Below, piece by piece: positions 8,475 through 17,200 of a stretch of 64,000 nucleotides of DNA; the stretch's first letter is position 1, and the number at the start of each line of letters is the position of its first letter. Under the pieces are notes generated by a model. It searched no databases. It saw nothing but the letters and a program-made list of their open reading frames with translations, and was not told the origin of the DNA. The stretch is from Desulfovibrio sp. An276 (GTDB lineage: Bacteria; Desulfobacterota; Desulfovibrionia; Desulfovibrionales; Desulfovibrionaceae). A program made the translations under genes and the position numbers. The DNA lies in NCBI RefSeq assembly GCF_002159665.1, contig NZ_NFJC01000001.1, positions 62,001 to 126,000 on the forward strand, written 5' to 3'.

Positions 8475-8623
8475 CCCCATACAAAAAACGCGCCCCCACA
8501 CACAAAAAAGAGGGGGTTCGCGCTTGCATATTCGGCAGCTGGCATCTTTTGCCAGCCTTTTCCCCAACCCCAAATCATTTCAGGAGGTCCGTGAGCCAAA
8601 CCCTTCGGCCACGGAAAAGCAAT

Positions 8624-9004
8624 ATGAGCACACTTCTCGCTGTTCCTTCCAATATGCCTGGCGGCCTTGACGCAGGCATGGGCATGCACTTCGGCCACTG
8701 CGACATCTACACCATTGTCGAGATCGAAGACGGCGCAGTCAAAAACGTCTCCACTCTGGAAAACGTTCCCCATCAGCAGGGTGGCTGCCTTGCTCCCGTG
8801 CAGCATCTGGCAAGCCATGGCGTGAAGGTTCTGCTCGCTGGCGGCATGGGCTTCAGGCCCCTCATGGGCTTCAGGCAGGTGGGCATTGACGTCTACTTTG
8901 CCGGCCAGTTCCCCACTGTGGGCGATGCCGTGAAGGCCTTCCTCGCCGGCCAGCTGCCCGCCTTCTCCGAACAGTTCACCTGCCACGGTGGCGGCGCCCA
9001 CTAG
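8624..9004 (+). CDS. NifX/NifB-domain cofactor-binding protein
   Basis: This small protein (126 residues from the ATG at 8624) is a stand-alone NifX-type domain with the motif GMGMHFGHCD near the N-terminus and a C-terminal CHGGGAH that could bind metal. It resembles the 'orange protein' type in fold, but identity is not shown. A GTG at 8591 in the same frame lies three bases after a full AGGAGG and would add 11 residues. The ATG is preferred because it gives the conserved N-terminus, although its own binding site (GGAAAAG) is weak. It is probably the partner or cargo protein of the two ATPases. Confidence 0.75.
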   Translation: MSTLLAVPSNMPGGLDAGMGMHFGHCDIYTIVEIEDGAVKNVSTLENVPHQQGGCLAPVQHLASHGVKVLLAGGMGFRPLMGFRQVGIDVYFAGQFPTVGDAVKAFLAGQLPAFSEQFTCHGGGAH

Positions 9005-9084
9005 CCCTTGGCAATGTTTCGGGCCCCGAGCTTCCTGCCCAGGGCCCTTTTCGTACCCGAGGGGCAGGAGAAGAAGGAGCACAC

Positions 9085-9483
9085 ATGGAACTCTACTACA
9101 TCGGCACCATGCAGGAAAAATGCCAGCCCGCCCTGGATGTCTTTGCGAAAAGAGGCTGCACCATCCACAGCTTTGCAAGCCTTGAAGAAGCCTGCACGGC
9201 TCTCAAAAAGGCCGAAACCAAACCAGATCTCGCCATTCTGGACGAAAGCGAGGAACGCCAGGATCCGGCCACCATGCGCAGGGCCGTCATGGACGTCATG
9301 AGCATCAACGCCTTTACCTATGCCACTGCCATGACGAGCTTCGACGCGGAAGTGTACCACGACGCCATGGAAGGCCTTGGCATGCTCACAGCCCTCCCCT
9401 GCCCGGCAAGGACTGCGGACGGGGAAAGACTCTGGGCGGAACTTGCCAACTTCGTCAGCACGGACATCGATCACAAGGCCTAA
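9085..9483 (+). CDS. Small receiver-like protein of the NifX/MinD cluster
   Basis: I do not recognise this 132-residue protein with certainty. It begins MELYYIGTMQ and contains PDLAILDE in a place resembling the phosphoacceptor strand of a response regulator receiver, so it may be a pseudo-receiver. It has no output domain, signal peptide or membrane segment. The ATG at 9085 follows GGAG. As last gene of the NifX/MinD unit, just before a strong terminator, it probably works with those proteins; function unknown. Confidence 0.7.
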   Translation: MELYYIGTMQEKCQPALDVFAKRGCTIHSFASLEEACTALKKAETKPDLAILDESEERQDPATMRRAVMDVMSINAFTYATAMTSFDAEVYHDAMEGLGMLTALPCPARTADGERLWAELANFVSTDIDHKA

Positions 9484-9506
9484 GGGCTCCTCAAAAAAGA
9501 CAAATA

Positions 9507-9552
9507 CCGCTGCCTTCCCGCACATGTTCGCGGAAGGGCAGCGGCTTTTTTT
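9507..9552 (+). terminator. Rho-independent terminator after the NifX/MinD unit
   Basis: The stem starts with CCGCTGCC (9507-9514) paired to GGCAGCGG, continues through a GC-rich segment with one mismatch, and ends in seven T residues (9546-9552). It separates the plus-strand unit from the convergent minus-strand SWIM gene. An A-rich stretch on its left side means it could also stop minus-strand transcripts. Confidence 0.85.
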
Positions 9553-9567
9553 GCTACCGCTTGTTTG

Positions 9568-10953
9568 CTACTTTTTGTTCTTCAGGACCTTCTTCTGGTA
9601 CTTCTCAATCTTGGCAATGCTTGCGGGCATGAGAGTGAGCCGCCCTTCCTTTGCAAGCCAGGCGTTGAAGGTGGCATAGCCTATGCCCGCAAGGTAGCTC
9701 ACTTCCTGCGGGGTGTGGCCAGAGAGTTCGCAAAGCGCCCGCAATCCTTCGGCTGTAGGATTCTTGCCGTCAAAGGGGGCCGACACTGTGTCCGTCACTG
9801 CCTGTTTCACGCTTGCAGTCGCAGCCCCGGACTCGGACTCGGATGCCGCTGAAGTTTTCACAACTAGGGCTTTCTTCCCGCCAGTCTTCTTGGTCTCGGA
9901 CTTCTTCACAGGCTCGGACTCAGCGGCTGAAGGTGCAGCTGCGACTGCCGCTGCGGAGTCAGTGGTTACTGCCTTCTTTCTGCCGGCTCTTGTTGCGGAT
10001 TTCTTCGCAGGCGCAGCTACTGACACTTCCTCGACTTCGCTGCTGTTTTTGACCGGTTTTTTCTTTCCACGCGTTCCACGGCCCCCTGCTGTCGAGTCTG
10101 TCTTCCCTTCTGCCGCAGCCTTTTTCGTGGCCTTGCTCCCTGCCCGAGCAGACGTTTTGGATTCCTCGCTACTTTCTGTCTTTTCGGGTTCTTCAGCGGC
10201 CACGCTTTGAGCGCCATCACCCAGGTCGAGGTCCATGCCCCCCAGATCAATGCCGAACAGGGCGCTCAGATCCTCGCCGCCGCTCAGGCTTTCCTCGGAA
10301 TCCTCCACGCTTAAATCAATCTCGTTGCCATGGGCACACAAAAGGAGAGGATCCAGGCCACGCAGGGTAAAAAGCACGCCAGGGTCCGTGTCCAGGCGCC
10401 TGCCTATGCCATAGAGGACAGCCGCGAGATGCTTGCAAAGGGAAGCCGAGTCCGGGCAGGAACAGCGCATATGGATTTCTTTCGGAAAGGGTATAATACC
10501 GTTGTCTGGATTCCCGATCAGCTCCCTGACGTCCTTGGGGATCTTTCCCTGCAAAAGTTCCAGCTGCGAGGAGATCTTGCCCTGCAGAAGATTCTGCAAG
10601 AGCTCTGCCCTCTTCTCGGAAAGTTTGTCTATGGTGATGCGCACATTGTACATGCTCGAACCGCTCACCATGGCGGTCACAAGCCCCTCGGAAATCTGCA
10701 GATCACAGACACAGCCATGGCGAAGATAGCTCTTGCCCCTGGGAAGCCTGTTTTCGTAGTCCGCGTAGCGCTCCATGTTGTTGCACCAGCTCTGTCCCCA
10801 GAAGGAATGGGCAATCTTCCTGTCCGTGAACGGCGCGATGGGTTGGATATTTTTGTTTTTCTTGCGCAATTTGTCTATACGATTCTGGGCGTCCGCGCGT
10901 TTTTGGGCTACCGGCACATAATCGAAGCCAAAGTATCCGTACCCGTACGACAT
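9568..10953 (-). CDS. SWIM zinc-finger protein with basic linker and C-terminal helix-turn-helix-like domain
   Basis: This 461-residue protein has an N-terminal part typical of SWIM proteins paired with SNF2 helicases. The CxCx6CxH zinc motif is C164, C166, C173 and H175 (CSCPDSASLCKH). A low-complexity Lys/Ala/Ser/Thr-rich linker (about 235-395) resembles histone H1-like tails, and the last 60 residues form a compact helix-turn-helix-like domain. It starts 2 bp after the SNF2 helicase gene ends, so the two are co-transcribed. A role as DNA-binding partner of the helicase is inferred from conserved pairing. The tail could also be a nucleoid-binding element. Confidence 0.8.
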   Translation of the reverse strand: MSYGYGYFGFDYVPVAQKRADAQNRIDKLRKKNKNIQPIAPFTDRKIAHSFWGQSWCNNMERYADYENRLPRGKSYLRHGCVCDLQISEGLVTAMVSGSSMYNVRITIDKLSEKRAELLQNLLQGKISSQLELLQGKIPKDVRELIGNPDNGIIPFPKEIHMRCSCPDSASLCKHLAAVLYGIGRRLDTDPGVLFTLRGLDPLLLCAHGNEIDLSVEDSEESLSGGEDLSALFGIDLGGMDLDLGDGAQSVAAEEPEKTESSEESKTSARAGSKATKKAAAEGKTDSTAGGRGTRGKKKPVKNSSEVEEVSVAAPAKKSATRAGRKKAVTTDSAAAVAAAPSAAESEPVKKSETKKTGGKKALVVKTSAASESESGAATASVKQAVTDTVSAPFDGKNPTAEGLRALCELSGHTPQEVSYLAGIGYATFNAWLAKEGRLTLMPASIAKIEKYQKKVLKNKK

Positions 10954-10955
10954 GC

Positions 10956-13649
10956 CTAGTCCTCCAGGGCCCGTTTGAGATCAAGACGGACAAGGTTGAG
11001 AAATTCTGTATCGCTCAAGGATGTTATACTGTTTTCCATGTTCCCCAGGGCACTGTCTGCCAGCGCTCTCTTTTCCTGTATCATTTCATCTATGTGTTCC
11101 TCAATGGTGCCCCGGGTAATGCACTTGTGGACAAGTACATTGTTTTTCTGCCCAATGCGGAAGGCCCTGTCCGTAGCCTGATCTTCCACAGCAGGGTTCC
11201 ACCAGCGATCAAAGTGAATGACATGGGAGGCATGGGTCAGATTGAGACCAGTGCCGCCTGCCTTCAAAGACAGAATGAAGAAGGGCGGTCCGTCCTCGCT
11301 CTGGAACTCCCTGACCAGTTCGCCGCGCTTTTTGACAGCTACGTTGCCGTGCAGGACAAGGCCGGATCTTCCAAAGATGCCGGCAAGATAGTCGGAAAGG
11401 GGGTCGATGATTTCCCGAAACTGCGTGAACACAAGGACCTTTTCCTGACGTGAGGCTATTTCCGCGCACAGATCCCCTATGCACTTGAACTTGCCGGATC
11501 GTTCTGCTGCGTAGTCGCTGCCGGACTTTGCGAGCAGGCCTGCCTGGGCCGGATGGTTGCAGATCTGCTTGAGCAGCATGATGTACTGCAGCATACGCAT
11601 GTGCCTGCCGCCTTCAGAGCTCTCGTCTTCCTGTTCCAGCCCTTCGGCAATCTTGTCTGTCACCTGCTGGTAGAAGACAGCCTGCTCCTTCGTAAGCGAA
11701 CAGTAGAGGTTGGACTCTATCTTGTCCGGCAAGGAAGAGATGATGGACTTGTCGGTCTTGAGTCTGCGCAGGATATAGGGTGCAGTCACCCTGCGTAAGG
11801 GTGCAAGGCCCTGGGGAGCCTCCAGCATGAGCTTTGTTTCCTTGTCAAAGGCCCTGGAAGTTCCCAGAAGACCGGGATTCAGGAAATCAAAGAGGCTCCA
11901 GAGATCGGAAAGACGGTTTTCTATGGGCGTGCCGGTCATGGCAATGCGGCTTGTCGCTCGCAGGTCGCGCACGCTTTTGCTCTGCCTTGTCTGGGCGTTC
12001 TTGATGGCCTGGGCCTCGTCCAGGATGACCCTGCGCCATTCCACTTCTTTCAGCCAGGCAAGCCTTGTGCACATGGAATAGGTGGTGATGACAAGATCAA
12101 GACCCTTCAGGGGCATATCCTCAAGCTTGCGCGGAAAAAGCTGCTCCGAGGGGTGCACAATGGCAATCTTGAGCGTTGGCGCAAAGCGCGCAGCCTCTGC
12201 CTTCCAGTTGGCAAGAAGCGAGGCCGGCACAACCAGAAGACTCGGGGGCAGCCCCTTCTCCCTTTCCTTCTCGCTCAAAAGCAGGGCCAGGACCTGTATG
12301 GTCTTGCCAAGGCCCATGTCGTCGGCAAGGCAGGCGCCCATGCCAAGGCGCCCCAAAAGGCGCATCCAGGACACGCCATAGACCTGATAGGGACGCAGGG
12401 TGGCGTGAAGATCGGGAATGTTTTCTGCGTCAAGAGGCACCTCTCCCCTGGCCGCCTGCAAAAGCTCCTTGAAGCCTTCTCCTGCCTCGAGGAAGGACCA
12501 GCCATCGATGTCCTCCAGCTCGTCTGCGTCCAGCGCCTTGTCCTTGCGCCCAGGAAGGCCCGAGAGCATGCGTATGCCATCGAGGTAGGAGATGTTGCCG
12601 GCCTCTGCCTCGGCCCTCACGTTTTCCCAGTGCTCCAGGACCTCGTTGAGCTTTTCCCTGTCGATCTCGATCCATTGTCCCTTGAAGAGGGCAAGGCCGT
12701 CCTCTGCGCTCGCGAGCAGTTTTTCCAGCTCTTCCTCGCTCAAATCCTCCTCGCCTATGGCATAGCCTAAATCGAAATGGGCGAGGTTCAAGGGGGAAAG
12801 GCTCGCGTTCGTGCCAGACGCTCTGGACACCCTGACCTTGACCCTGGGTCTGGCTCTCCTGGCCCACCAGTCGGGCAGGCGCACGCCTATGCCGTCTTCC
12901 TCAAGGGCCGAAGCGGACTTCAGAAAAGCATAGGCCTGCTCGGGCATCCAGGCGCGCGGGGCAAAAAGAGCCTTTGTTTCCAGCATCTTGGAAACCCAGG
13001 GAAAGTGCTCCGAGGCCAGCTGCACGGGCTTGAGCAGATGGCGCAGGGCCTGGGTGTTGCGCTGCTCAGTATAGAATTTTACAGCCTGGGAGAGGGGTGT
13101 GTGCCTGAGCCTGCCGGAAACGTTGAAGCCCGCAGTATAGGTCGCCAGAAAGACAAAGGGGCGTTCGGTATTGAGCTTGTTCTCGGCCAGATGAAAAAAG
13201 ACCCTGCCCACCTGCTGCCACTTGGGTGCGGCCTGCCTCAAAAAGGGAGAAAGGCCCTCCTTTTCCCTGACCTTTGCGGCGCACCACGAAAGAAGCTTTT
13301 CCCAGATGTCTCCAAGGACTTCATGGGACAGATACTCTCCGCCGGGCATGGGCGGGGCCAGGGCAAGCCACTGGCCTGCCTCGTCCGGCAGGGGAAGGAG
13401 GGAGAGAGCCTCTGCCTCGGTTGACGAGGGATCGTCGGGATTTGCCGCGTGGCACAATTCCCGGATGCAGGCCTCGGCAAGCCCTGCCCAGAACTGTTCA
13501 GCAGCCCCGAGGTTGCGCTCCCTTGCAGCCCCAAGGGCAAAGAGCTTTTCCTGCCAGGGAGTGTTCTTTTCGGCGCAGGCAAAGCGCAGGGTCGCATGGG
13601 GAGTGAGCACGATATTGTCTTCGCCGACAGGCCTGGCCTGTTTTGCCAT
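10956..13649 (-). CDS. SNF2/HepA-family DNA helicase-like ATPase
   Basis: This 897-residue protein is a bacterial SNF2 ATPase. The C-terminal half has the full motif set: Walker A DDMGLGKT (near residue 445), DEAQ motif II (near 544), TGTPIENRL motif III, and QATDRAFRIGQ motif VI. The N-terminal half is less conserved and typical of the family. The start at 13649 (MAKQARPVGE) is preferred over an upstream codon at 13697 because AAGGAG lies 8 nt before it. Such proteins remodel protein-DNA or nucleic-acid structures; the target here is unknown. It is the first gene of a pair with the SWIM protein. Confidence 0.9.
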   Translation of the reverse strand: MAKQARPVGEDNIVLTPHATLRFACAEKNTPWQEKLFALGAARERNLGAAEQFWAGLAEACIRELCHAANPDDPSSTEAEALSLLPLPDEAGQWLALAPPMPGGEYLSHEVLGDIWEKLLSWCAAKVREKEGLSPFLRQAAPKWQQVGRVFFHLAENKLNTERPFVFLATYTAGFNVSGRLRHTPLSQAVKFYTEQRNTQALRHLLKPVQLASEHFPWVSKMLETKALFAPRAWMPEQAYAFLKSASALEEDGIGVRLPDWWARRARPRVKVRVSRASGTNASLSPLNLAHFDLGYAIGEEDLSEEELEKLLASAEDGLALFKGQWIEIDREKLNEVLEHWENVRAEAEAGNISYLDGIRMLSGLPGRKDKALDADELEDIDGWSFLEAGEGFKELLQAARGEVPLDAENIPDLHATLRPYQVYGVSWMRLLGRLGMGACLADDMGLGKTIQVLALLLSEKEREKGLPPSLLVVPASLLANWKAEAARFAPTLKIAIVHPSEQLFPRKLEDMPLKGLDLVITTYSMCTRLAWLKEVEWRRVILDEAQAIKNAQTRQSKSVRDLRATSRIAMTGTPIENRLSDLWSLFDFLNPGLLGTSRAFDKETKLMLEAPQGLAPLRRVTAPYILRRLKTDKSIISSLPDKIESNLYCSLTKEQAVFYQQVTDKIAEGLEQEDESSEGGRHMRMLQYIMLLKQICNHPAQAGLLAKSGSDYAAERSGKFKCIGDLCAEIASRQEKVLVFTQFREIIDPLSDYLAGIFGRSGLVLHGNVAVKKRGELVREFQSEDGPPFFILSLKAGGTGLNLTHASHVIHFDRWWNPAVEDQATDRAFRIGQKNNVLVHKCITRGTIEEHIDEMIQEKRALADSALGNMENSITSLSDTEFLNLVRLDLKRALED

Positions 13650-13962
13650 CTCTTTTACTCCTTGCAAAAGACTGGGAAAGAAATCCTGGGTATGCATTGT
13701 GGCTTGTGTACAACCTCAAGATCTGTACAGGGATGGCGATGCAGTCTCTGTTTCCTTCTGCCAAAGGGACACACGGACGATGCAGGCCATGCCGAACAAG
13801 ACTTTGTACAGATATTCGCCTGCCATGTACACCAGACGATTTCTGCAAGAGACAATTTTTTTGCGCTCTCCCTCTTGCCCGGCCGTGTCTGTTGTCTATT
13901 GTCTGACTGTAGGACAAAAGTGCCTCGTCCAGAACTCATGTCCCCAAAAGAGCCTTTGGCAC
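13650..13962. other. Intergenic region upstream of the SNF2/SWIM pair with four TGTACA sites
   Basis: No gene is supported. The palindrome TGTACA occurs four times within 125 bp (13707, 13724, 13805 and 13826), many more than chance predicts. The SNF2 promoter must lie here on the minus strand, but no convincing -35/-10 pair was found. The repeated hexamer may mark regulator binding. Confidence 0.4.
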
Positions 13963-13996
13963 AAAAAGCCCCCGATCCCGGATGAGGAGCGGGGGC
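13963..13996 (-). terminator. Terminator after the aldo/keto reductase gene
   Basis: On the minus strand a perfect 7-bp GC stem (GCCCCCG, plus-strand 13968-13974, paired to 13990-13996) is followed by five T residues. It lies 10 bp beyond the aldo/keto reductase stop codon. Confidence 0.7.
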
Positions 13997-14005
13997 GTGT
14001 AGCAA

Positions 14006-15481
14006 TCAGAGCCTGTCCTGCTTCAGCTTTTCCACGTAGGCGTCTATGCGCCGAAGCTCGCCAGGAATGTCTATGCGCTGTGGACAATGGGGCACGCACT
14101 GGCCGCAGCCAGTGCAGTGGCTTGCCTGGCGCAGGCGTGGTACGGATCTGTCGTAGCCTACGAGATAGGCGCGCCGTGCCTCGCGGTAGTTCTTGTCCCT
14201 GATGCTCTTCAGGACAAGATCCTCGTTGAGGCACTTGTTGTAGTGGAGAATGCAGCCCGGGATGTCTATGCCGTAGGGACAGGGCATGCAGTAGTCGCAG
14301 GCATTGCAAGGAATGGTGTCGTATTTGATCATGCGATCCGCAACTTCCTGCAAAAGAGCCATTTCCCTGTCCGTGAGGGGCTTCAAGGGCGAATAGGTGC
14401 GGATGTTTTCCTCAAGATGTTCGAAACGGGACATGCCGCTCAAAACTGTCAGCACCCGTGGGAAGCTTCCCGCATAGCGGAAGGCCCAGGAGGCTATGCT
14501 GGCCTCGGGATCGCTCTGCTTCAGAAGCGCCGCGATGTTGTTTGGCATATTGGAAAGGCGCCCGCCAAGCAAAGGTTCCATGACAACGACAGGGATGCCG
14601 CGCTTGTCCAGTTCATTGTACAGATAGGAGGCACTGGAGTTGTAGGCCTTGATTTGGCCAGCGTACTTCCAGTCCAGATAGTTGAGCTGTATCTGCACAA
14701 AGTCCCAGCGGTATGTGTCGTGTTCTGCAAGAAGCCTGTCGAAGACGGCTATGTCCCCGTGGTAGGAAAAGCCAAGATTGCGCACATGACCTTTTTCCCT
14801 TTCTTCCAGAAGAAAGTCGAGTACGCCATTGTCCAGAAAGCGCTTTTCGTACTCACGCATGCTGTCTGCGCCCATGCCAATGCCGTGCAGGAGCAGATAG
14901 TCCAGATGATCCGTGGCAAAAAGCCGCAGTGAATTGTGATAGATCTGCAGGGAGGCTTCCCTGCTCCAGGTGGAGGGCGCGAAGTTGGAGAGCTTGGTGG
15001 CAATGTAATACTTGTCCCTCGGGTGGCGCAAAAGAGCCCTTGCCGTGGCATCCTCGGACTTGCCCTTGCAATAGGGCGGGGCGGTGTCAAAGTAGTTGAC
15101 GCCGTGGGCCAGGGCATAGTCCACCATCCTGTTCACCATATCCTGGTCTATGGGTTCGTTTCCCTCCCTCGCACTGCGGCCACCGACAGAGGGCAGGCGC
15201 ATCATGCCAAAACCAAGCAACGACACCTTCTCCCCGCTCTTGGGGTTTGTCCGCATGGTCATGGAACCTCTGGGTTCCGCATTCTTCTCGTCTTTTCGGC
15301 AGCCGGCAAAGCCTGCGCCAATGGCGCTCATTCCGCCAATCGCGACTGCCTTCAGGAAGTGACGCCTGGAAAGGCCTCCCTGTCCACCAGCGGCTTCGCC
15401 CCCTGTTCCTGTCTTCTCACAAAGTTCGCGCATCATCTCACCCTTCTCCCCTGTTTCTTCCTTCTTGCAGCAACCGTTCAT
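14006..15481 (-). CDS. Exported aldo/keto reductase with C-terminal 2x[4Fe-4S] domain
   Basis: This 491-residue protein joins an aldo/keto reductase barrel to a C-terminal ferredoxin region. A Tat-like signal (SRRHFLKAVAIGG) is followed by a lipobox-like AGC, so it may be exported and lipid-anchored. The catalytic tetrad is visible: Asp and Tyr in FDTAPPYCKGK, Lys in IATKLSN and His in LLLHGI. Two 4Fe-4S motifs follow (CNACDYCMPC and CTGCGQCVPHC). The ATG at 15481 follows GGAG and lies 2 bp after the upstream membrane ferredoxin gene, implying coupled expression. If it is periplasmic, electrons would come from that partner rather than NADPH; this is inference. The substrate is unknown. Confidence 0.82.
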   Translation of the reverse strand: MNGCCKKEETGEKGEMMRELCEKTGTGGEAAGGQGGLSRRHFLKAVAIGGMSAIGAGFAGCRKDEKNAEPRGSMTMRTNPKSGEKVSLLGFGMMRLPSVGGRSAREGNEPIDQDMVNRMVDYALAHGVNYFDTAPPYCKGKSEDATARALLRHPRDKYYIATKLSNFAPSTWSREASLQIYHNSLRLFATDHLDYLLLHGIGMGADSMREYEKRFLDNGVLDFLLEEREKGHVRNLGFSYHGDIAVFDRLLAEHDTYRWDFVQIQLNYLDWKYAGQIKAYNSSASYLYNELDKRGIPVVVMEPLLGGRLSNMPNNIAALLKQSDPEASIASWAFRYAGSFPRVLTVLSGMSRFEHLEENIRTYSPLKPLTDREMALLQEVADRMIKYDTIPCNACDYCMPCPYGIDIPGCILHYNKCLNEDLVLKSIRDKNYREARRAYLVGYDRSVPRLRQASHCTGCGQCVPHCPQRIDIPGELRRIDAYVEKLKQDRL

Positions 15482-15483
15482 CT

Positions 15484-17031
15484 TCAGATCTCCGCGTGCA
15501 CCAGCACGCCTTCCACGTGTATGGCGCTCAAGGGTCTTGCCGGGCAAAGATACTCGCAGGCACCACAGCCAGTGCAGCGCAGTTCGTTAATCGCAGGGAA
15601 CTTTGGCCCATCCACCTTGCTCGCGTCCAGAGGCATCATGGTGATAGCCTCCACAGGGCAGTGTCTTGCGCAGTTGTCACATGGATGTCCGCTTGTAACG
15701 GACACACAGAGGTCGCGTTTCCATACAGCCCTTCCTATCTGCAGGGCGGATTTTTGCGCCCTTGTTATGGGCAGGATGGCGCCCGTTGGGCACACCTCAC
15801 CGCAGCGCGTGCACTCCGGCCTGCAGTAGCCCCGCTCATAGCCCATTTCCGGCTGCATGAGGGTGAGAAGGCCCCTGGCGGAGCGCAAAACTGCAGTGGG
15901 ACAGACCGAGACGCACAGCTGACAGCCAGTACAGTGCGCGGCAAAATTGGCATGGCTTTGCGCTCCTGGCGGCACGATACCTGTTGCGCGCACAGGGTTT
16001 TCCTTGGGCACGATTTTCGCAAGGCCACCGTCTATGGCCTTGTCCGTACCCGCAGGGGCTGCCACAGCGGCAAGGGCCGATCCCTTCACAAAATCCCGTC
16101 TGGAAAGCCCCGTACTGGCGACGTTCTTCCGGGCGTTTTTGGCTGACGCAGCGGATCTTGCAGTCTGGACGTCCTTCTTTCCCGCTTTTGCGAGACCCAG
16201 AACAAGCGCGCCAGTGGGACAAACGTCCACGCAATTCATGCAGGCTACACAGCGGCTTGCATCAATGCTCCCTGTTTCCAGATCTATGCAAGAGGCCTTG
16301 CAGGAGCGCTCGCACTTTTTGCAGTTGACGCACTTTGCCCCGTTGAGAATGGGCCTGATCAGGGCAAAGCGGGAGAGAAAGCCCAGCATGGTACCGACAG
16401 GGCAGACTGTGTTGCAGTAGAGTCTTCCGTGCCTTGCAGCAAGGTAGCCCACAATTGCCAGGGTCGCGATGGCAATGACAAGAAGCGGCACGCTCTTGAA
16501 CCAGACATCCACAGGGGCAAAGGCGTAGCTGTGCAAGTGCTCCGCAACGTAAGAGAGGCCATTGTTGGCAAGCTGTACCAGGGGCTGCACAAGGGCATTC
16601 ATCATGCGCCCGAAGGACGCGTAGGGATCGAGCAGAGCCACAAGCGAGCCTAGCCCAAGCAAAAGGGCCAGCACAAAGAGGGCAAGTACACAAAGGCGCA
16701 TGCCGGTTCTGGCTTTCGTGTAGGAATACGATCTTTTCCTGTGCCTGCGGGCAAGGCGGGCCACTGCATCCTGAAAAAGCCCCAGGGGGCAGAGGATGGA
16801 GCAGTACACCCTGCCAAGGACAAGGGTCACAACTGCAAGGCCAGCCACGACGCCGAGATTCAGGGCAAGCAGGGCAGGAACAAGCTGAACCCTGGCCAAA
16901 AAGCCAAGATATGGCTGAAGCGTTCCCGTATGGTCGAGAAAAAGGGCTGTTGCGCACACAAGGACTGCGACAGCAAGGAAGACGCGTATCTTTTTTATCA
17001 TGGGCAAGAAAGACGGATTTTGATGTGACAT
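15484..17031 (-). CDS. NapH/NapG-like membrane polyferredoxin fusion
   Basis: This protein (515 residues from the ATG at 17031) has an N-terminal NapH/CcoG-like membrane part with several hydrophobic helices and the CSILCPLG and CNTVCPVG motifs, then ferredoxin motifs CVNCKKCERSC and CVACMNCVDVC. In mid-protein there is an internal SRRDFVKGSALAAVAA, like a Tat signal, followed by a NapG-like domain with four more clusters. It looks like a fusion of NapH and NapG types passing electrons from the quinone pool outward. The start is uncertain: a TTG at 17088 and ATGs at 17031 and 17001 are all possible and none has a good binding site. It probably feeds the co-transcribed exported aldo/keto reductase. 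Confidence 0.75.
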   Translation of the reverse strand: MSHQNPSFLPMIKKIRVFLAVAVLVCATALFLDHTGTLQPYLGFLARVQLVPALLALNLGVVAGLAVVTLVLGRVYCSILCPLGLFQDAVARLARRHRKRSYSYTKARTGMRLCVLALFVLALLLGLGSLVALLDPYASFGRMMNALVQPLVQLANNGLSYVAEHLHSYAFAPVDVWFKSVPLLVIAIATLAIVGYLAARHGRLYCNTVCPVGTMLGFLSRFALIRPILNGAKCVNCKKCERSCKASCIDLETGSIDASRCVACMNCVDVCPTGALVLGLAKAGKKDVQTARSAASAKNARKNVASTGLSRRDFVKGSALAAVAAPAGTDKAIDGGLAKIVPKENPVRATGIVPPGAQSHANFAAHCTGCQLCVSVCPTAVLRSARGLLTLMQPEMGYERGYCRPECTRCGEVCPTGAILPITRAQKSALQIGRAVWKRDLCVSVTSGHPCDNCARHCPVEAITMMPLDASKVDGPKFPAINELRCTGCGACEYLCPARPLSAIHVEGVLVHAEI

Positions 17032-17200
17032 TCCCAAGGCTATAGCCTGTATGCGGGGACTGGGAAGAAGCCAGATACCTACCGGCAAGATGGCTCATCC
17101 TACTCTGTCAGGGGCGTGTTCTCCTTGCCCGATTCGCCCATACTCTTGCCTGTTTGCGCAAATTTGTATTCCAAAACCCGCTTCGAGCCCTGCCGTCACT

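Noticed and set aside
8475-8560. Terminator between the second MinD ATPase and the NifX-like gene
   Set aside because: A C-run and G-run can pair, but the stem is irregular and no T tract follows, so it was not listed as a terminator.
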